From: an uncultured Draconibacterium sp.
Lineage (GTDB): Bacteria > Bacteroidota > Bacteroidia > Bacteroidales > Prolixibacteraceae
Length of the DNA: 64,000 nucleotides
NCBI RefSeq assembly: GCF_963677155.1
Contig: NZ_OY781884.1
Location: 4,398,501-4,462,500, forward strand
Reading direction: 5' to 3'
Shown in pieces: positions 51,956 through 61,800 of the stretch. Numbering within the stretch: the stretch's first letter is position 1; each line of letters begins with the position of its first letter. The notes under the pieces are model-generated. The model did not search any database. It was not told the DNA's origin and saw nothing but the letters and a program-made list of their open reading frames with translations. The position numbers and the translations under genes were made by a program.

Positions 51956-52513
51956 TTACACTTTCTTTACGATCCAGACTTCCTGTTCAAGACTGTATCT
52001 TCTCGGATCTGTTATGTGCTCGACTATCTCAAACTTCTGTAAAAGTTTATTTTTAATAAATTGGGACGGGTGGTACGCCAGAAAATGTTTCTTCCCTTCT
52101 TTGATATTTCCCCGAATGACAATATCTCCATTATTGTATTGCAATAGTTCTGTTTTCAGTAAACGGTTTTACATAATTCTCCATGAGTTGTAAAAATCAG
52201 GATTCCGTCTTTTTTTAATATCCGGTAAAGCTCATTTATCCATGCATAATGCATCGTTTCCGATAGATGCATAAAAATGGAGATGGCATGAATTTCACCC
52301 AACTGATAATAGTGTTGCCAATTAATGTGGTTATAGGCATCAAAAGCCAAACTTTTTGGAGGTGTTATGAAATTTGGATTTTGGCATTTAAATTCACTGT
52401 TTTGTTTTCGGTTCTTTGGTACATGGATAACAAAGAAGGCTGAATTTAATAGCTGCATTAGGTCTAATTTTCGTAGAACTGACTTGATGCGTTCTTTTAA
52501 AGTTATTTTTCAT
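51956..52513 (-). pseudogene. Broken SAM-dependent methyltransferase gene
   Basis: Coding continues from an ATG at 52513 only if one extra A in its poly-A run is ignored: then ITLKERIKSVLRKLDL... through VPKNRKQNSEFK and TPPKSLAFDAYNH. The glycine-rich SAM motif I expected next is missing, and the sequence jumps to HAISIFMHLSE and LYRILKKDGILIFTTHGE. The frame then breaks again (one base lost near 52160), and LLQYNNGD...EVWIVKK follows to a TAA at 51956. Two frameshifts and a core deletion make it inactive. The family resembles methyltransferases of polysaccharide or surface-glycan loci. Confidence 0.75.
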
Positions 52514-52614
52514 TGTTATATATATCATTCTCGAACTAAGTTTTTTTTAGGAGGTTTTTAAAGTTAATCAAAAAAACTGCTAACAACCTGTCTATAACCG
52601 GGGACATCTTTATT

Positions 52615-54552
52615 TCATTGATTTTTGTTAATTATAACTTCAAATGTACTTCCTTTTTCAACTTCAAAATTATCATAAATAGTTAAGCTATTAGTTATAT
52701 CAAGAAACACATTTGAACCGTTAATAATTTTAACAGAACCATGGAATTGACCACCAATATCATCACTATTTATTGATATGTTGTAACCAGATATATATTG
52801 GCTATTACTTAGGAGCTCATTTTGAAGAAAAACATCAACCAAGGCATTATCTATAGTTACAGGTGGACTAGATGGGCCACTGATTAATGCATTAAATTCA
52901 ACTTTATTTACGCCAGAAGCTTGAAAAATATTTGATTTATATAGTGTATAAGAACTTGTTGATGAAGGAGTGAAAGTTCCGATTGAATTACTTCCGACTG
53001 TTAATTGTAAAGTTATTAAACCCGAAACATTCTGTGTAATCAAAGACTTTTTGGCCATAAAAGAAATTGAATAAAAACGATTGCTTGAGAAACTCATTTG
53101 TTGGCTGATTTTATTTCCCTCGTGAAGAAAAGCAGCTTGAATGCCATCTGGAACTTGATATCCTCCATTAAAGACGGAACTATAAAGGTTACAAACTCCT
53201 CCTCCTGCAAAAGTCCAAAAGGACTGCGTTAAACTCGGGGTGTAATAGTAATAATTCTCCTGAGCGATTGGGGATTCGAAACTATAGTTTCGAAATCTTC
53301 CTTCAGTTGATGACGTCGATACTGTTAATATTGGACTTGTACTATTCACTTTAGTTATTGGATCCTGAATCTTTATCTCTATATCATAAATTGTTGAGGA
53401 AGATAGTCCCGATATAGTATAAGATGTTGATGTTGTCGATCCTATATTCTTACCATCGATGTAAATATCATATGTTTGATTCATCAATGGAGCAGTCCAG
53501 GATAAATCTATCGAATTGAACGATATATTTGTAGCAACAAGATTTTTAGGCGAATTATTGTGTATTGCAACTATTTTATTTCTAATGTTTGAAATATTGT
53601 CTATAACTAAATGATAGTCGAACTCATAAACTGATTCTTTTTTTAATTTTTCAAATTTAACAGCGGCAAGATATGATGTCTCAGCATCGTAGGATTCTTT
53701 ATTTTCTGCACCGACCATGCCTTCCGAAAACTGGTGCGCATTAGGGCAATAAACTGCAAGTCCCCAGTTATTATTATCTAAAAAGGCAATCCAGTCTTCG
53801 TCGGAGTAGCGTATCCCCCAACCACTATTTGGATTCCCAGGATCTTTCACTGTATAAGCAGAGTAAGAGATTGGGCTGTTTAAGTTAAATGGAGAACTCC
53901 CCTCGTAGTAACATAGCTTATGTAACGAAGTGATTAATAAGATGGCGGGAATTTCCTGAGGTAAAAATCTATCTTCACCATAAATATTGTCGGTTCTATT
54001 GCACGTCAATTTTCCATGAACTGAGATTGTATTTCCATCTAAAGTAGTCCATTGTTCAATAGTTGCTTCAGCCGGCATATTAGGCATGTCGTACAACATT
54101 GGAATACACTTGGTATAAATGGTATTTCCGGTTTTGTTATAGCTGATTAGTTGCGAATTATTTGAGAAACTGTCACCAGTTTGAACTGGATTCCATCGAA
54201 AAGGAGACCATGTTGGATTTTGTCCTTCACTAAGTCTGTTAACAGCTTCTCCTGCCCAAAATGATGGTGTGATATATCTTCCATTGTCAGAGGTGTTTAC
54301 AAGGTTTCTTGTGTTAGTAGATTTCGAGATGTAACTTATTACTCCTCCTCTATCTTTATCTAACTTCACCTTTAAGTTACTACTGGTTAATTCTATAAAA
54401 TTATTTTGCGAATTCGCATAATTTATTGCTATAAATAAGGTTGAGTAAATTACGAGAGTAATTCTTACTTTAAAAATCGATTTTGCAATAATCGTTAGGT
54501 TTTTTAGTAATGGATTAACAAGTATTGTTGAAATAAAGGTTATTTGTTTCAT
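52615..54552 (-). CDS. Secreted multidomain protein with FN3 domain, AT-rich
   Basis: 645 residues. An N-terminal hydrophobic stretch (about 28-48, ending NYANSQ) is a signal peptide; the true start may be an internal one. Residues about 50-330 form a large beta-rich domain with RGGVISYISKS, FWAGEAVNRLSEGQNPTWSPFRWNPVQ, like galactose-mutarotase-type folds in sugar-active proteins. An FN3 domain (about 338-412), a jelly-roll-like module (about 418-575) and a C-terminal piece like the 3-coathanger stack domain (SLTIYDNFEVEKGSTF) follow. AT-rich, within the island. The function may be carbohydrate binding. Confidence 0.75.
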   Translation of the reverse strand: MKQITFISTILVNPLLKNLTIIAKSIFKVRITLVIYSTLFIAINYANSQNNFIELTSSNLKVKLDKDRGGVISYISKSTNTRNLVNTSDNGRYITPSFWAGEAVNRLSEGQNPTWSPFRWNPVQTGDSFSNNSQLISYNKTGNTIYTKCIPMLYDMPNMPAEATIEQWTTLDGNTISVHGKLTCNRTDNIYGEDRFLPQEIPAILLITSLHKLCYYEGSSPFNLNSPISYSAYTVKDPGNPNSGWGIRYSDEDWIAFLDNNNWGLAVYCPNAHQFSEGMVGAENKESYDAETSYLAAVKFEKLKKESVYEFDYHLVIDNISNIRNKIVAIHNNSPKNLVATNISFNSIDLSWTAPLMNQTYDIYIDGKNIGSTTSTSYTISGLSSSTIYDIEIKIQDPITKVNSTSPILTVSTSSTEGRFRNYSFESPIAQENYYYYTPSLTQSFWTFAGGGVCNLYSSVFNGGYQVPDGIQAAFLHEGNKISQQMSFSSNRFYSISFMAKKSLITQNVSGLITLQLTVGSNSIGTFTPSSTSSYTLYKSNIFQASGVNKVEFNALISGPSSPPVTIDNALVDVFLQNELLSNSQYISGYNISINSDDIGGQFHGSVKIINGSNVFLDITNSLTIYDNFEVEKGSTFEVIINKNQ

Positions 54553-54740
54553 TATTTTACAAAATTGAAAAGTTTTAATGTGTTGATCCTTCTGTTAATA
54601 TTTCTCGACATAATTGGAATCAATATTTTCACTATTCCTGAAATTTTCGTATTCTTTTTTATGTTAAGATATTATTGTGGGAAATAAATCGATAAACATG
54701 ATTGTGTTTTTAGATTTAACTCTGGGCATTAATTGATGAT

Positions 54741-55856
54741 TTATTGTGTCAATAACATCCGTTTAGTATCAACAATGTTTCCGTCAACCATCAGGCTATA
54801 CAAATACATGCCTGCCTTAAATTCATTTCCGTATATGGTTTCGCTTCCATTGCCTTTTTGATAGATATTTATGGTTTTTAGCAATGTGCCAGTCATATTA
54901 AATATATGTAATTGTGCGCTTGTTGCCTGTTGGGGTATTTCGAATTTTATTGTTGTTTGAGACGAGAAAGGATTAGGACTGTTTTGGTAGAGTTTGGCGG
55001 CACTAATGTTGTCGTTAATTTCAATACCTGTAATCGAAGCACTTTTTGTGTCTCCGTTTTTTGCACAACAATCATTTTCCAATGTTTCTATCCGGGCTTC
55101 CAGTTCTTTAATTGCTTCAACAAGCACTGGGATAATTCCAATGTAATCAACACTTAGGAATCCGGAGGAATCTTCTTCTACTAATTCGGGAAATACTTTT
55201 TGAAGATCCTGAGCAACAAAACCGATTCTTGTTTTCTCTGCTAGTGCAGCTTCGTATTTTGCTTTTTGTTTTTTATATTCTTCCTGTGACTTTTTTTCCT
55301 TTTCAGAAGCCTGACCTTCTGCATTAAGAGTTGTTATTTTATCTTTTTTAGGTAAAAGGTTATAGCTTACTCCATCTACTTTCTTTAAGAGCGCTAGCGA
55401 ACTATCTAATTTTTTTATATTTGTTTTTAGCCTTTTGTCTGAAGTAACCGTGAAGCTATTGGCAAGAATACTGCAATTAAAGGTGAACCTGTTGTTATTC
55501 GAGTATTTGTAATATCCAACAACTTCTCCATAGTCACGGGTTAGATAGATTCCTTTTTTTCCATGTAATTGCATGATATCGGAATCTATATTTGTCCCAT
55601 ACTCTCCCAGAAATACATTTCCACCATGCATGGCTATTCGTCCATAATCTCCAATAGCCAGTCTCCCATTGGTTAGCATCGTTCCATAAGTTCCATAAAC
55701 AATTGCGGCAACCTCGCCATTGGCATCATCAGCAGGGCGGTCGCCATTAATTACTACTGTTCCGTCTTGTCTTACTTTTAACGCTTGTGCATTTGTTTTA
55801 GTTGATGAAGCTGTTACTAGTAGGAATATTAAAATTGATATTGTATAATTTTTCAT
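54741..55856 (-). CDS. Surface protein with peptidase S74 chaperone domain and T9SS tail
   Basis: 371 residues. Signal peptide (about 1-23), a repetitive beta-rich stalk (about 25-135, YGTYGTML, GRLAIGDYGRIAMHGG), then the S74 intramolecular chaperone domain (about 137-265) starting SDKRLKTNIKKL with GFVAQDLQKVFPELV and VDYIGIIPVLVEAIKEL. A Lys/Glu-rich insert lies about 170-210. The end (about 288-371, LYQNSPNPFSSQTTIKF to DTKRMLLTQ) is a type A T9SS sorting signal. S74 domains assemble trimeric fibres and cleave themselves, so this is probably a surface-anchored fibre. Island gene, 188 bases upstream of the 645-residue gene. Confidence 0.85.
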   Translation of the reverse strand: MKNYTISILIFLLVTASSTKTNAQALKVRQDGTVVINGDRPADDANGEVAAIVYGTYGTMLTNGRLAIGDYGRIAMHGGNVFLGEYGTNIDSDIMQLHGKKGIYLTRDYGEVVGYYKYSNNNRFTFNCSILANSFTVTSDKRLKTNIKKLDSSLALLKKVDGVSYNLLPKKDKITTLNAEGQASEKEKKSQEEYKKQKAKYEAALAEKTRIGFVAQDLQKVFPELVEEDSSGFLSVDYIGIIPVLVEAIKELEARIETLENDCCAKNGDTKSASITGIEINDNISAAKLYQNSPNPFSSQTTIKFEIPQQATSAQLHIFNMTGTLLKTINIYQKGNGSETIYGNEFKAGMYLYSLMVDGNIVDTKRMLLTQ

Positions 55857-56237
55857 TTTTATTGAATTTTATTTAATGATATTTTTGTAATTGCTTAAAA
55901 GGATTCCCCTCGCTGCCAGACGAAAACCTTTGCCTCCTCGTGTGGGGAATAACGGGGAGGCATTTAGCCTATTTTAATTTGGAAGAATGTGTGAATGGTT
56001 ATCATGGTTGTTAATCGTTTTTGGTGGCTGCAATAGTTCCGATATTACAGGGTTTGTTTTCAAATATAAAAAGAAGTTATGTTTAACGCAAGTGATGGAT
56101 TCGTTTTTTTACAATATGATTGAATTATAGTAAGTTGGATGGGGTGGCGTAGTTTGTTGGTTCCAGTCTGTTAAAAAGGTTGACGTGTTCAGACCTTAAA
56201 GGTTTCAAAAACGTTTAAGGTCTGGTTAATAGTTGGT
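55857..56237. other. Intergenic region at the right edge of the island
   Basis: 381 bases. It contains a GC-rich stem-loop at 55932-55961 (GCCTCCTCG/CGGGGAGGC) and a palindrome at 56190-56224. No gene was found. The kefB 3' end lies directly to the right. Confidence 0.5.
56190..56224. repeat. Palindromic stem-loop downstream of the antiporter gene
   Basis: CAGACCTTAAA pairs perfectly with TTTAAGGTCTG around GGTTTCAAAAACG. It lies 13 bases past the KefB stop, but without a T-run on the minus strand. Possibly a dispersed palindromic repeat. Confidence 0.55.
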
Positions 56238-58130
56238 TTATGATTCCTTTTTTGCTTCATCTTTCAGCGAATCCACATCCCATGCACAATCTGAATCGTG
56301 TATAGAATAGTTTTTTTCGGCCTGTAGTGTTTCTTTTACCTGTTCTTCAAAGCGACGGGTTTCCTGAATAAATTTGCTTTGGTCTTCCAGCCAGTGTTGG
56401 TAAAGTTCTTCGGTTACCTGGTGTTCGTGGTGTTTAAAAGTACGTGTGGCGCGGTAGGCTTCATATTTCGAAAATCCCAATTCAACCAGAGCGTTGTTAC
56501 CTAACTCTGCTGCCGAGTGGAAGTTCTCGCGTTGTACTTTGTTGATATTTAAATTCAGGTATTCAAATACATGAAATATATCGTTGGCACGCGCCAGTAT
56601 TTTTACGTGCGGGTATTTTTTGCGCACAACTTCAGCAACTTTCAACGCATTTTCATGTTCGGCCATACTTAATATAAGTAAGCGGGCTTTTTCAATTCCG
56701 GCTTTTTCGAGCATGGTAGGGCGTGTAATATCACCAAAATACAGCTTGAAACCATATTTACGCAGCGTTTCAACATTCGATGGGTTGTTATCAAGGATGG
56801 TAACTTTTATTCCATTGGCTATAAGAATTCGTCCAACTGTTAATCCAAAGCGTCCAAATCCGGCAAGAATTACCGGAGTTTCTTCATCTTCAATCTCGTC
56901 ATATTCCTGTTTGTTTTGCCAGCGTGCCAAAATCGGGCTCACTGCTTTGTCGTTAAAAATTAGCAGCAGTGGAGAAATTGCCATCGATAAGGTAACCACC
57001 AGCAGCAACATTCCTGAAGTTTGCTCGTCGAACAGTTTGTTTTGTTTCGAGAAGGATATGAGAACAAAAGCAAATTCGCTGGCCTGGGCGAGTAAAAACG
57101 CAAAAAGAAACTCGAACCCTTTTTTTAGCCTGAATATTCGTCCTAAAATTAAAAGAACTACAAATTTTATAACTATTAAAAGCAACACAAAACCAATAAT
57201 CAACCAGGGATTTTCAATCAGCAAATTAAAATTTATACCGGCACCAACGGAAATAAAAAAGAGTCCGAGCAGTAAGCCCTTAAACGGATCTATAGTCGTT
57301 TCCAACTCGTGGCGGTATTCGCTGTCGGCTAAAACCACACCGGCAATAAAGGTTCCCAGTGCCGGAGACAGCCCAATGGCATCCATACCCAGCGCAATGC
57401 CAATAACCATAAGTAGTGCCAATGCTACAAAAACCTCGTGTAAACCTGTTTCGGCAACTAAACGAAAAATATGACGTGCAGCAAAACGACCAATAATTAC
57501 CATAACTGTAATGGCGCCGATAATTATTAATAGTTGCAGCCAGCCGGGTAACTGAGCTACCTGTCCAATGCTTTCTATCGAGGTGTCGGAAAGAGCAGCT
57601 GGAGTTCCAAGAGTTGCAATAAGAGGCAGTAATGCAAGAATTGGAATGACTGCCATATCCTGAAACAGTAAGACCGAAAAAGCTGAACGGCCTGCAATAT
57701 TGCGCATTAATCCTTTTTCGCTTAAAGTTTGCAGTACAATTGCTGTTGACGAAAGCGCAAGAATGAGCCCTATGGCAACTGCACGGTTTAGCTGAAAGTT
57801 AAAAAACAAGGCAACACCAGTAATAATTCCGGCAGTTATGAGTACTTGCAAGCCTCCCAATCCGAAAATGTTACGCCGCATTTTCCATAATAGTTTAGGC
57901 TCCAGTTCCAGCCCAATAATAAAAAGCATAAGCACAACTCCAAACTCGGCAAAGTGCATAACCTCTCCGGCTTCGTTCCCTACCAATCGTAAAACAAAAG
58001 GGCCAATAATGATTCCGGCAAGCAGGTAGCCCAGTACTGAGCCAAGACCCAGTTTTTTGGCGATTGGAACAGAAACAACGGTTGCTCCAAGGTAAATTAA
58101 TGCGTTTAAAAAGAATTCCTGATTATGCAT
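56238..58130 (-). CDS. KefB/CPA2-type monovalent cation:proton antiporter with TrkA-N domain
   Basis: 630 residues from the ATG at 58130, which overlaps the stop of the oxidoreductase gene by 8 bases (GATGCATAA). A Na+/H+-exchanger-like membrane domain (about 1-385, twelve or so helices, LFIIGLELEPKLLWKMR, ALSSTAIVLQTLSEKG) precedes a TrkA-N/RCK domain (about 405-525) with the nucleotide site VILAGFGRFGLTVGRIL, then a helical tail. In E. coli such systems release K+ upon binding of glutathione conjugates; here the ligand is unknown. Its last 45 codons are duplicated at 51813. Confidence 0.92.
   Translation of the reverse strand: MHNQEFFLNALIYLGATVVSVPIAKKLGLGSVLGYLLAGIIIGPFVLRLVGNEAGEVMHFAEFGVVLMLFIIGLELEPKLLWKMRRNIFGLGGLQVLITAGIITGVALFFNFQLNRAVAIGLILALSSTAIVLQTLSEKGLMRNIAGRSAFSVLLFQDMAVIPILALLPLIATLGTPAALSDTSIESIGQVAQLPGWLQLLIIIGAITVMVIIGRFAARHIFRLVAETGLHEVFVALALLMVIGIALGMDAIGLSPALGTFIAGVVLADSEYRHELETTIDPFKGLLLGLFFISVGAGINFNLLIENPWLIIGFVLLLIVIKFVVLLILGRIFRLKKGFEFLFAFLLAQASEFAFVLISFSKQNKLFDEQTSGMLLLVVTLSMAISPLLLIFNDKAVSPILARWQNKQEYDEIEDEETPVILAGFGRFGLTVGRILIANGIKVTILDNNPSNVETLRKYGFKLYFGDITRPTMLEKAGIEKARLLILSMAEHENALKVAEVVRKKYPHVKILARANDIFHVFEYLNLNINKVQRENFHSAAELGNNALVELGFSKYEAYRATRTFKHHEHQVTEELYQHWLEDQSKFIQETRRFEEQVKETLQAEKNYSIHDSDCAWDVDSLKDEAKKES
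56254..56375 (-). repeat. Direct repeat, copy B (inside the antiporter gene)
   Basis: Second copy of the 122-base repeat whose first copy is 51829-51950; same orientation, 4425 bases apart, two mismatches. It forms the C-terminal coding end of the intact antiporter gene. Confidence 0.9.
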
Positions 58131-58719
58131 CGTGCTCAATTATTTCGTTCATGTATTCCATCGAATTCAGGCGTTCAGTTTCAATTTTGTTATCGCGAAG
58201 CAACTTTATTACCGATTTGTAATCGTCGGCATACTTTTTTATCTGATTGCCGTTCAGTGTATGCGAACCATGTACAACAAAAGGTGGCAGGTTTGTCATT
58301 CGGCAAAGACTCGCCGACTGTATAAAAGGTGCCAGAAACTGGTTTATAGTGTACCGGTTTTTTCCATCGGCACTGTATACTTCTTTTCTTCCGCCGGTTG
58401 AAATGCACGACATGGCCCATTTCCCTTCCAATGCCCGTCCGTGTGTGCCATATGCAAAACCATGTTGCAGCACCAAATCCATCCATTCTTTGATAAGAGC
58501 CGGAGCACTGTACCAGTAAAACGGATGGTGCCAGATAATGATATCGTGCTCGGTCAATAGTTTTTGCTCAACAGGTACATCAATAAAAAAATCGGGATAC
58601 TTTTCATACAAATTATTAATGGTAACGCCTTCCAAATCTTTTATTGCTTCTATTAGTGTTTTGTTGATAAGCGACTTTTGAAAGGCCGGATGTGCAAAAA
58701 GTATTAATATTTTTTTCAT
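58123..58719 (-). CDS. KefF/MdaB-like NAD(P)H:quinone oxidoreductase, antiporter partner
   Basis: 198 residues with a flavodoxin-like fold: KKILILFAHPAFQKSLINK at the start, HHPFYWYSAPALIKEWMDLVLQHGFAYG in the middle, and SCISTGGRKEVYS. It matches the KefF/KefG group that binds FMN and activates the adjacent KefC/KefB channel. The overlapping, translationally coupled gene order with the antiporter is the same as for kefF-kefC of E. coli. Cytoplasmic, attached to the antiporter. First gene of the two-gene operon. Confidence 0.9.
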   Translation of the reverse strand: MKKILILFAHPAFQKSLINKTLIEAIKDLEGVTINNLYEKYPDFFIDVPVEQKLLTEHDIIIWHHPFYWYSAPALIKEWMDLVLQHGFAYGTHGRALEGKWAMSCISTGGRKEVYSADGKNRYTINQFLAPFIQSASLCRMTNLPPFVVHGSHTLNGNQIKKYADDYKSVIKLLRDNKIETERLNSMEYMNEIIEHDA

Positions 58720-58842
58720 CTGCTCGAACTGTTTTGTGGCAATTTACTGAATAAATTTATGAAACATAAATAAACTAAATTATAGAAGTGGTTACAAATT
58801 TCTTATTTTTATAATCTTATATGAAATCATAAAACTCAGAAC

Positions 58843-61800
58843 GTGAAAAAGTTTATTATCCCCTTGTTTTTTCTGCTTCTTATTGTTGTTTCATGCAAAG
58901 AAAATAACAAAACAAATGTTGCCCCAGAAGTGGAATTTGCGCATTATGTACAAGCATATACCAGTGGTGTAATTTCCAGTAGAACAACAATCTCAGTATA
59001 CCTGACTAAACCAGTGGAGTTGAATGGCCCGGTAGGCGAACTCTTCGAGTTTGAACCAAACATAAAGGGAGAAACCGTACAGGTTGGCGATCGCATGTTT
59101 GAGTTTCGGTCTTCTGAGCCGCTAAAACAAGGTACTGAATACGAAGCCAGATTTTTCCTGGGAAAGGTAATGAACGTAAAAACCGATTTGCAGGAAATGC
59201 CATTCCGGTTTTCAACGGTGCCGCAGTCGTTTACTGTTACGGTTGAAGGTTTAACGAACTATGAGAATTTAGGAGCAACCCAGATGCAGTTAAACGGTTA
59301 TGTTTTAACTGCCGATGTTGCCGAGGCTCTGGCTGTTGAAAACATACTGACAACCCGTTTGGACGGCGAAGAACTGCCCGTAACCTGGAATCACGAAACA
59401 GGCGGACGTAAACACTTTTTTACTGTCGATAGTATTTCCCGCTTGCAAGATGATGCCGGGAAGCTTGAAGTTAAATGGGATGGACGTTTGCTTGATATAG
59501 ATGATGCCGGAATGAAAGAACTTGAAGTTCCTGCATTAAGCGATTTTAAAGTACTTGAGGCAAATGTGGTTCAGCAACCCGAACAATGTGTGAATATTCG
59601 TTTTTCGGATGCGCTGCTAAAAACTCAGGATCTGAACGGTTTGATTGAGTTGGATAATAGCCGTGATTTAAGATTTGAATTGGATGGTAACCTGATTAAA
59701 ATTTGGACTGATAAACGAATTACCGGTGAAGTAAATTTAACTGTTCACAAAGGAATTAAAAGTAGCAATTATGCACGTCTGAAATCGGGAGAAAACTTTT
59801 TGCTGCAATTTACGAATGCTGAACCAAAGGTGAGGTTATTGGGGAAAGGTGTAATTGTTCCGCAAAGTGAGTCGATGATTTTTCCATTTGAAGCTATCAG
59901 CTTAAATGCTGTTGATGTACGGATTATACAGATTTTTAAAGATAATGTTGCTCAGTTTTTTCAGGACAATAGTATTGATGGAAACGCCAGTTTAAAACAA
60001 GTTGGACGTTTAGTCTACGAAAAAAAGATTGATCTCTATTCTGATGAATCAATTAATTATAACAACTGGAACACCTTTAAAATTGATCTGGCCAAAATGA
60101 TAGATATTGAGCAAGGAGCCATTTATAGAGTGGAGTTGCGTTTTCGCAAAGAGTATTCGTTATACGATTGCCCTGATAACGAAACGGACGAAAGTCTACA
60201 GGAAACAGATTTTAACCAGAAGGAAGACTATCAAAACAATTGGGATACTCCCGGCTGGTACAGCACGTACTATTATCCCGAGGGGTATCGTTGGAGCGAA
60301 CGTGATAATCCATGCCACGTTTCATATTACAATTACGATCGGTTTGTTAGCAAAAATATTATGGCTTCGCAATTGGGGATTGTAGCCAAAGAAGGAAAAA
60401 ATCACCGAATGTTTTTTGCTGTCTCCAATTTGTTAAATACAGCTCAGGAAAGCGATGTTGATTTGAAGCTATACAACTTTCAACATCAGCTAATTGAAAG
60501 TGTAAAAACTGATGCGCGAGGTTTGGCAGAAGTGGACTTAAAGAAAAAACCATTTTTGCTGATTGCTCAAAAAGGAAATCAGTTTGGCTATTTGCGTTTG
60601 GATGATGGAACTTCGCTATCGGTAAGTAATTTTAATGTTTCAGGACAGGAAATAACCGATGGAATGAAAGGCTTTATTTATGGAGAGCGCGATGTTTGGC
60701 GTCCCGGCGATACGTTGTTTCTCAACTTTATTTTGGAGACAAATGCTGCCCGTCCCGAGAATCATCCGGTAATTTTTAGTCTGATTAACCCAAAAGATCA
60801 ACAGGTAGAACGACGTGTTGTAACCAACAACGAAAATGGATTTTACCAGTTAACAACAACTACCGAAAAAGATGCACCAACCGGAAACTGGCGCGCAGAA
60901 GTTCAGGTTGGTAACAGCCGGTTTTCTAAACGGGTAAAAATTGAAACAATAAAACCCAATCGGTTAAAAATTGATATTGATCTGCCCGAAGACAAAGTGC
61001 TTGATGAAAGTAATAAAGTAGTACCGATTACAGCTAGTTGGTTGCACGGTAGCCCCGCAAAATCGCTAAAAGCAAAAGTTGAGGTAATGTTGGCTAAAAC
61101 CAATACAACATTTGAAGATTATCAAAACTACACATTTACCGATCCGGCAACAAGTTATGCACAAAAAGAGCAAACCATTTTTGATGGAAAACTGAACGAA
61201 GCCGGAAAAGCAAAAGTTCCTTTCGTATTGGAAGGATTGGATAATGCACCGGGAATGCTGAATGTTTGGTTTACATCGCGGGTGTTCGAAAGTGGAGGAG
61301 ATTTTAGTACATCGATAAGCAATGCTAAATATTCTCCTTTCGAATCGTATGTTGGTGTGCGAATGCCTGAATCGGACGATAACTGGTACACCACCGATAC
61401 CGATTATTTACCGGAGATTGTTACGGTAGACAAAAATGGAAAACCGGTTTCTGGAGATGACTTGGAAGTGCGCTTGTATAAAATCAACTGGCGCTGGTGG
61501 TGGGAGTCGGGTTCTGAAAACCTGGCACATTACGTTTCGGGACGATATTATCAGCCGGTGAGTAATTGGAATATTTCCGATGCGAAACACAAGTCGCAAA
61601 TAAAACTCAATGTAAAATACAACGATTGGCAAGACAATGGCCGGTACTTTTTGTGGGTGAAAGACAACACTTCGGGGCATTCTACCGGAATTACTTTTTA
61701 CATGTCGAAATGGGGAAGTTGGCGCTCGGATGGAATGGAGCAGGGGGCAACTATGCTTAGTGTGCGAACTGATAAAGAAAAATACAATGTGGGTGACGAT

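Noticed and set aside
52367-52561. 64-codon plus-strand frame in the island
   Set aside because: Antisense to the methyltransferase remnant, which explains the sequence better.
56584-57474. 296-codon frame antisense to the antiporter gene
   Set aside because: The minus strand encodes a complete, motif-bearing antiporter; the plus frame is low-complexity shadow.
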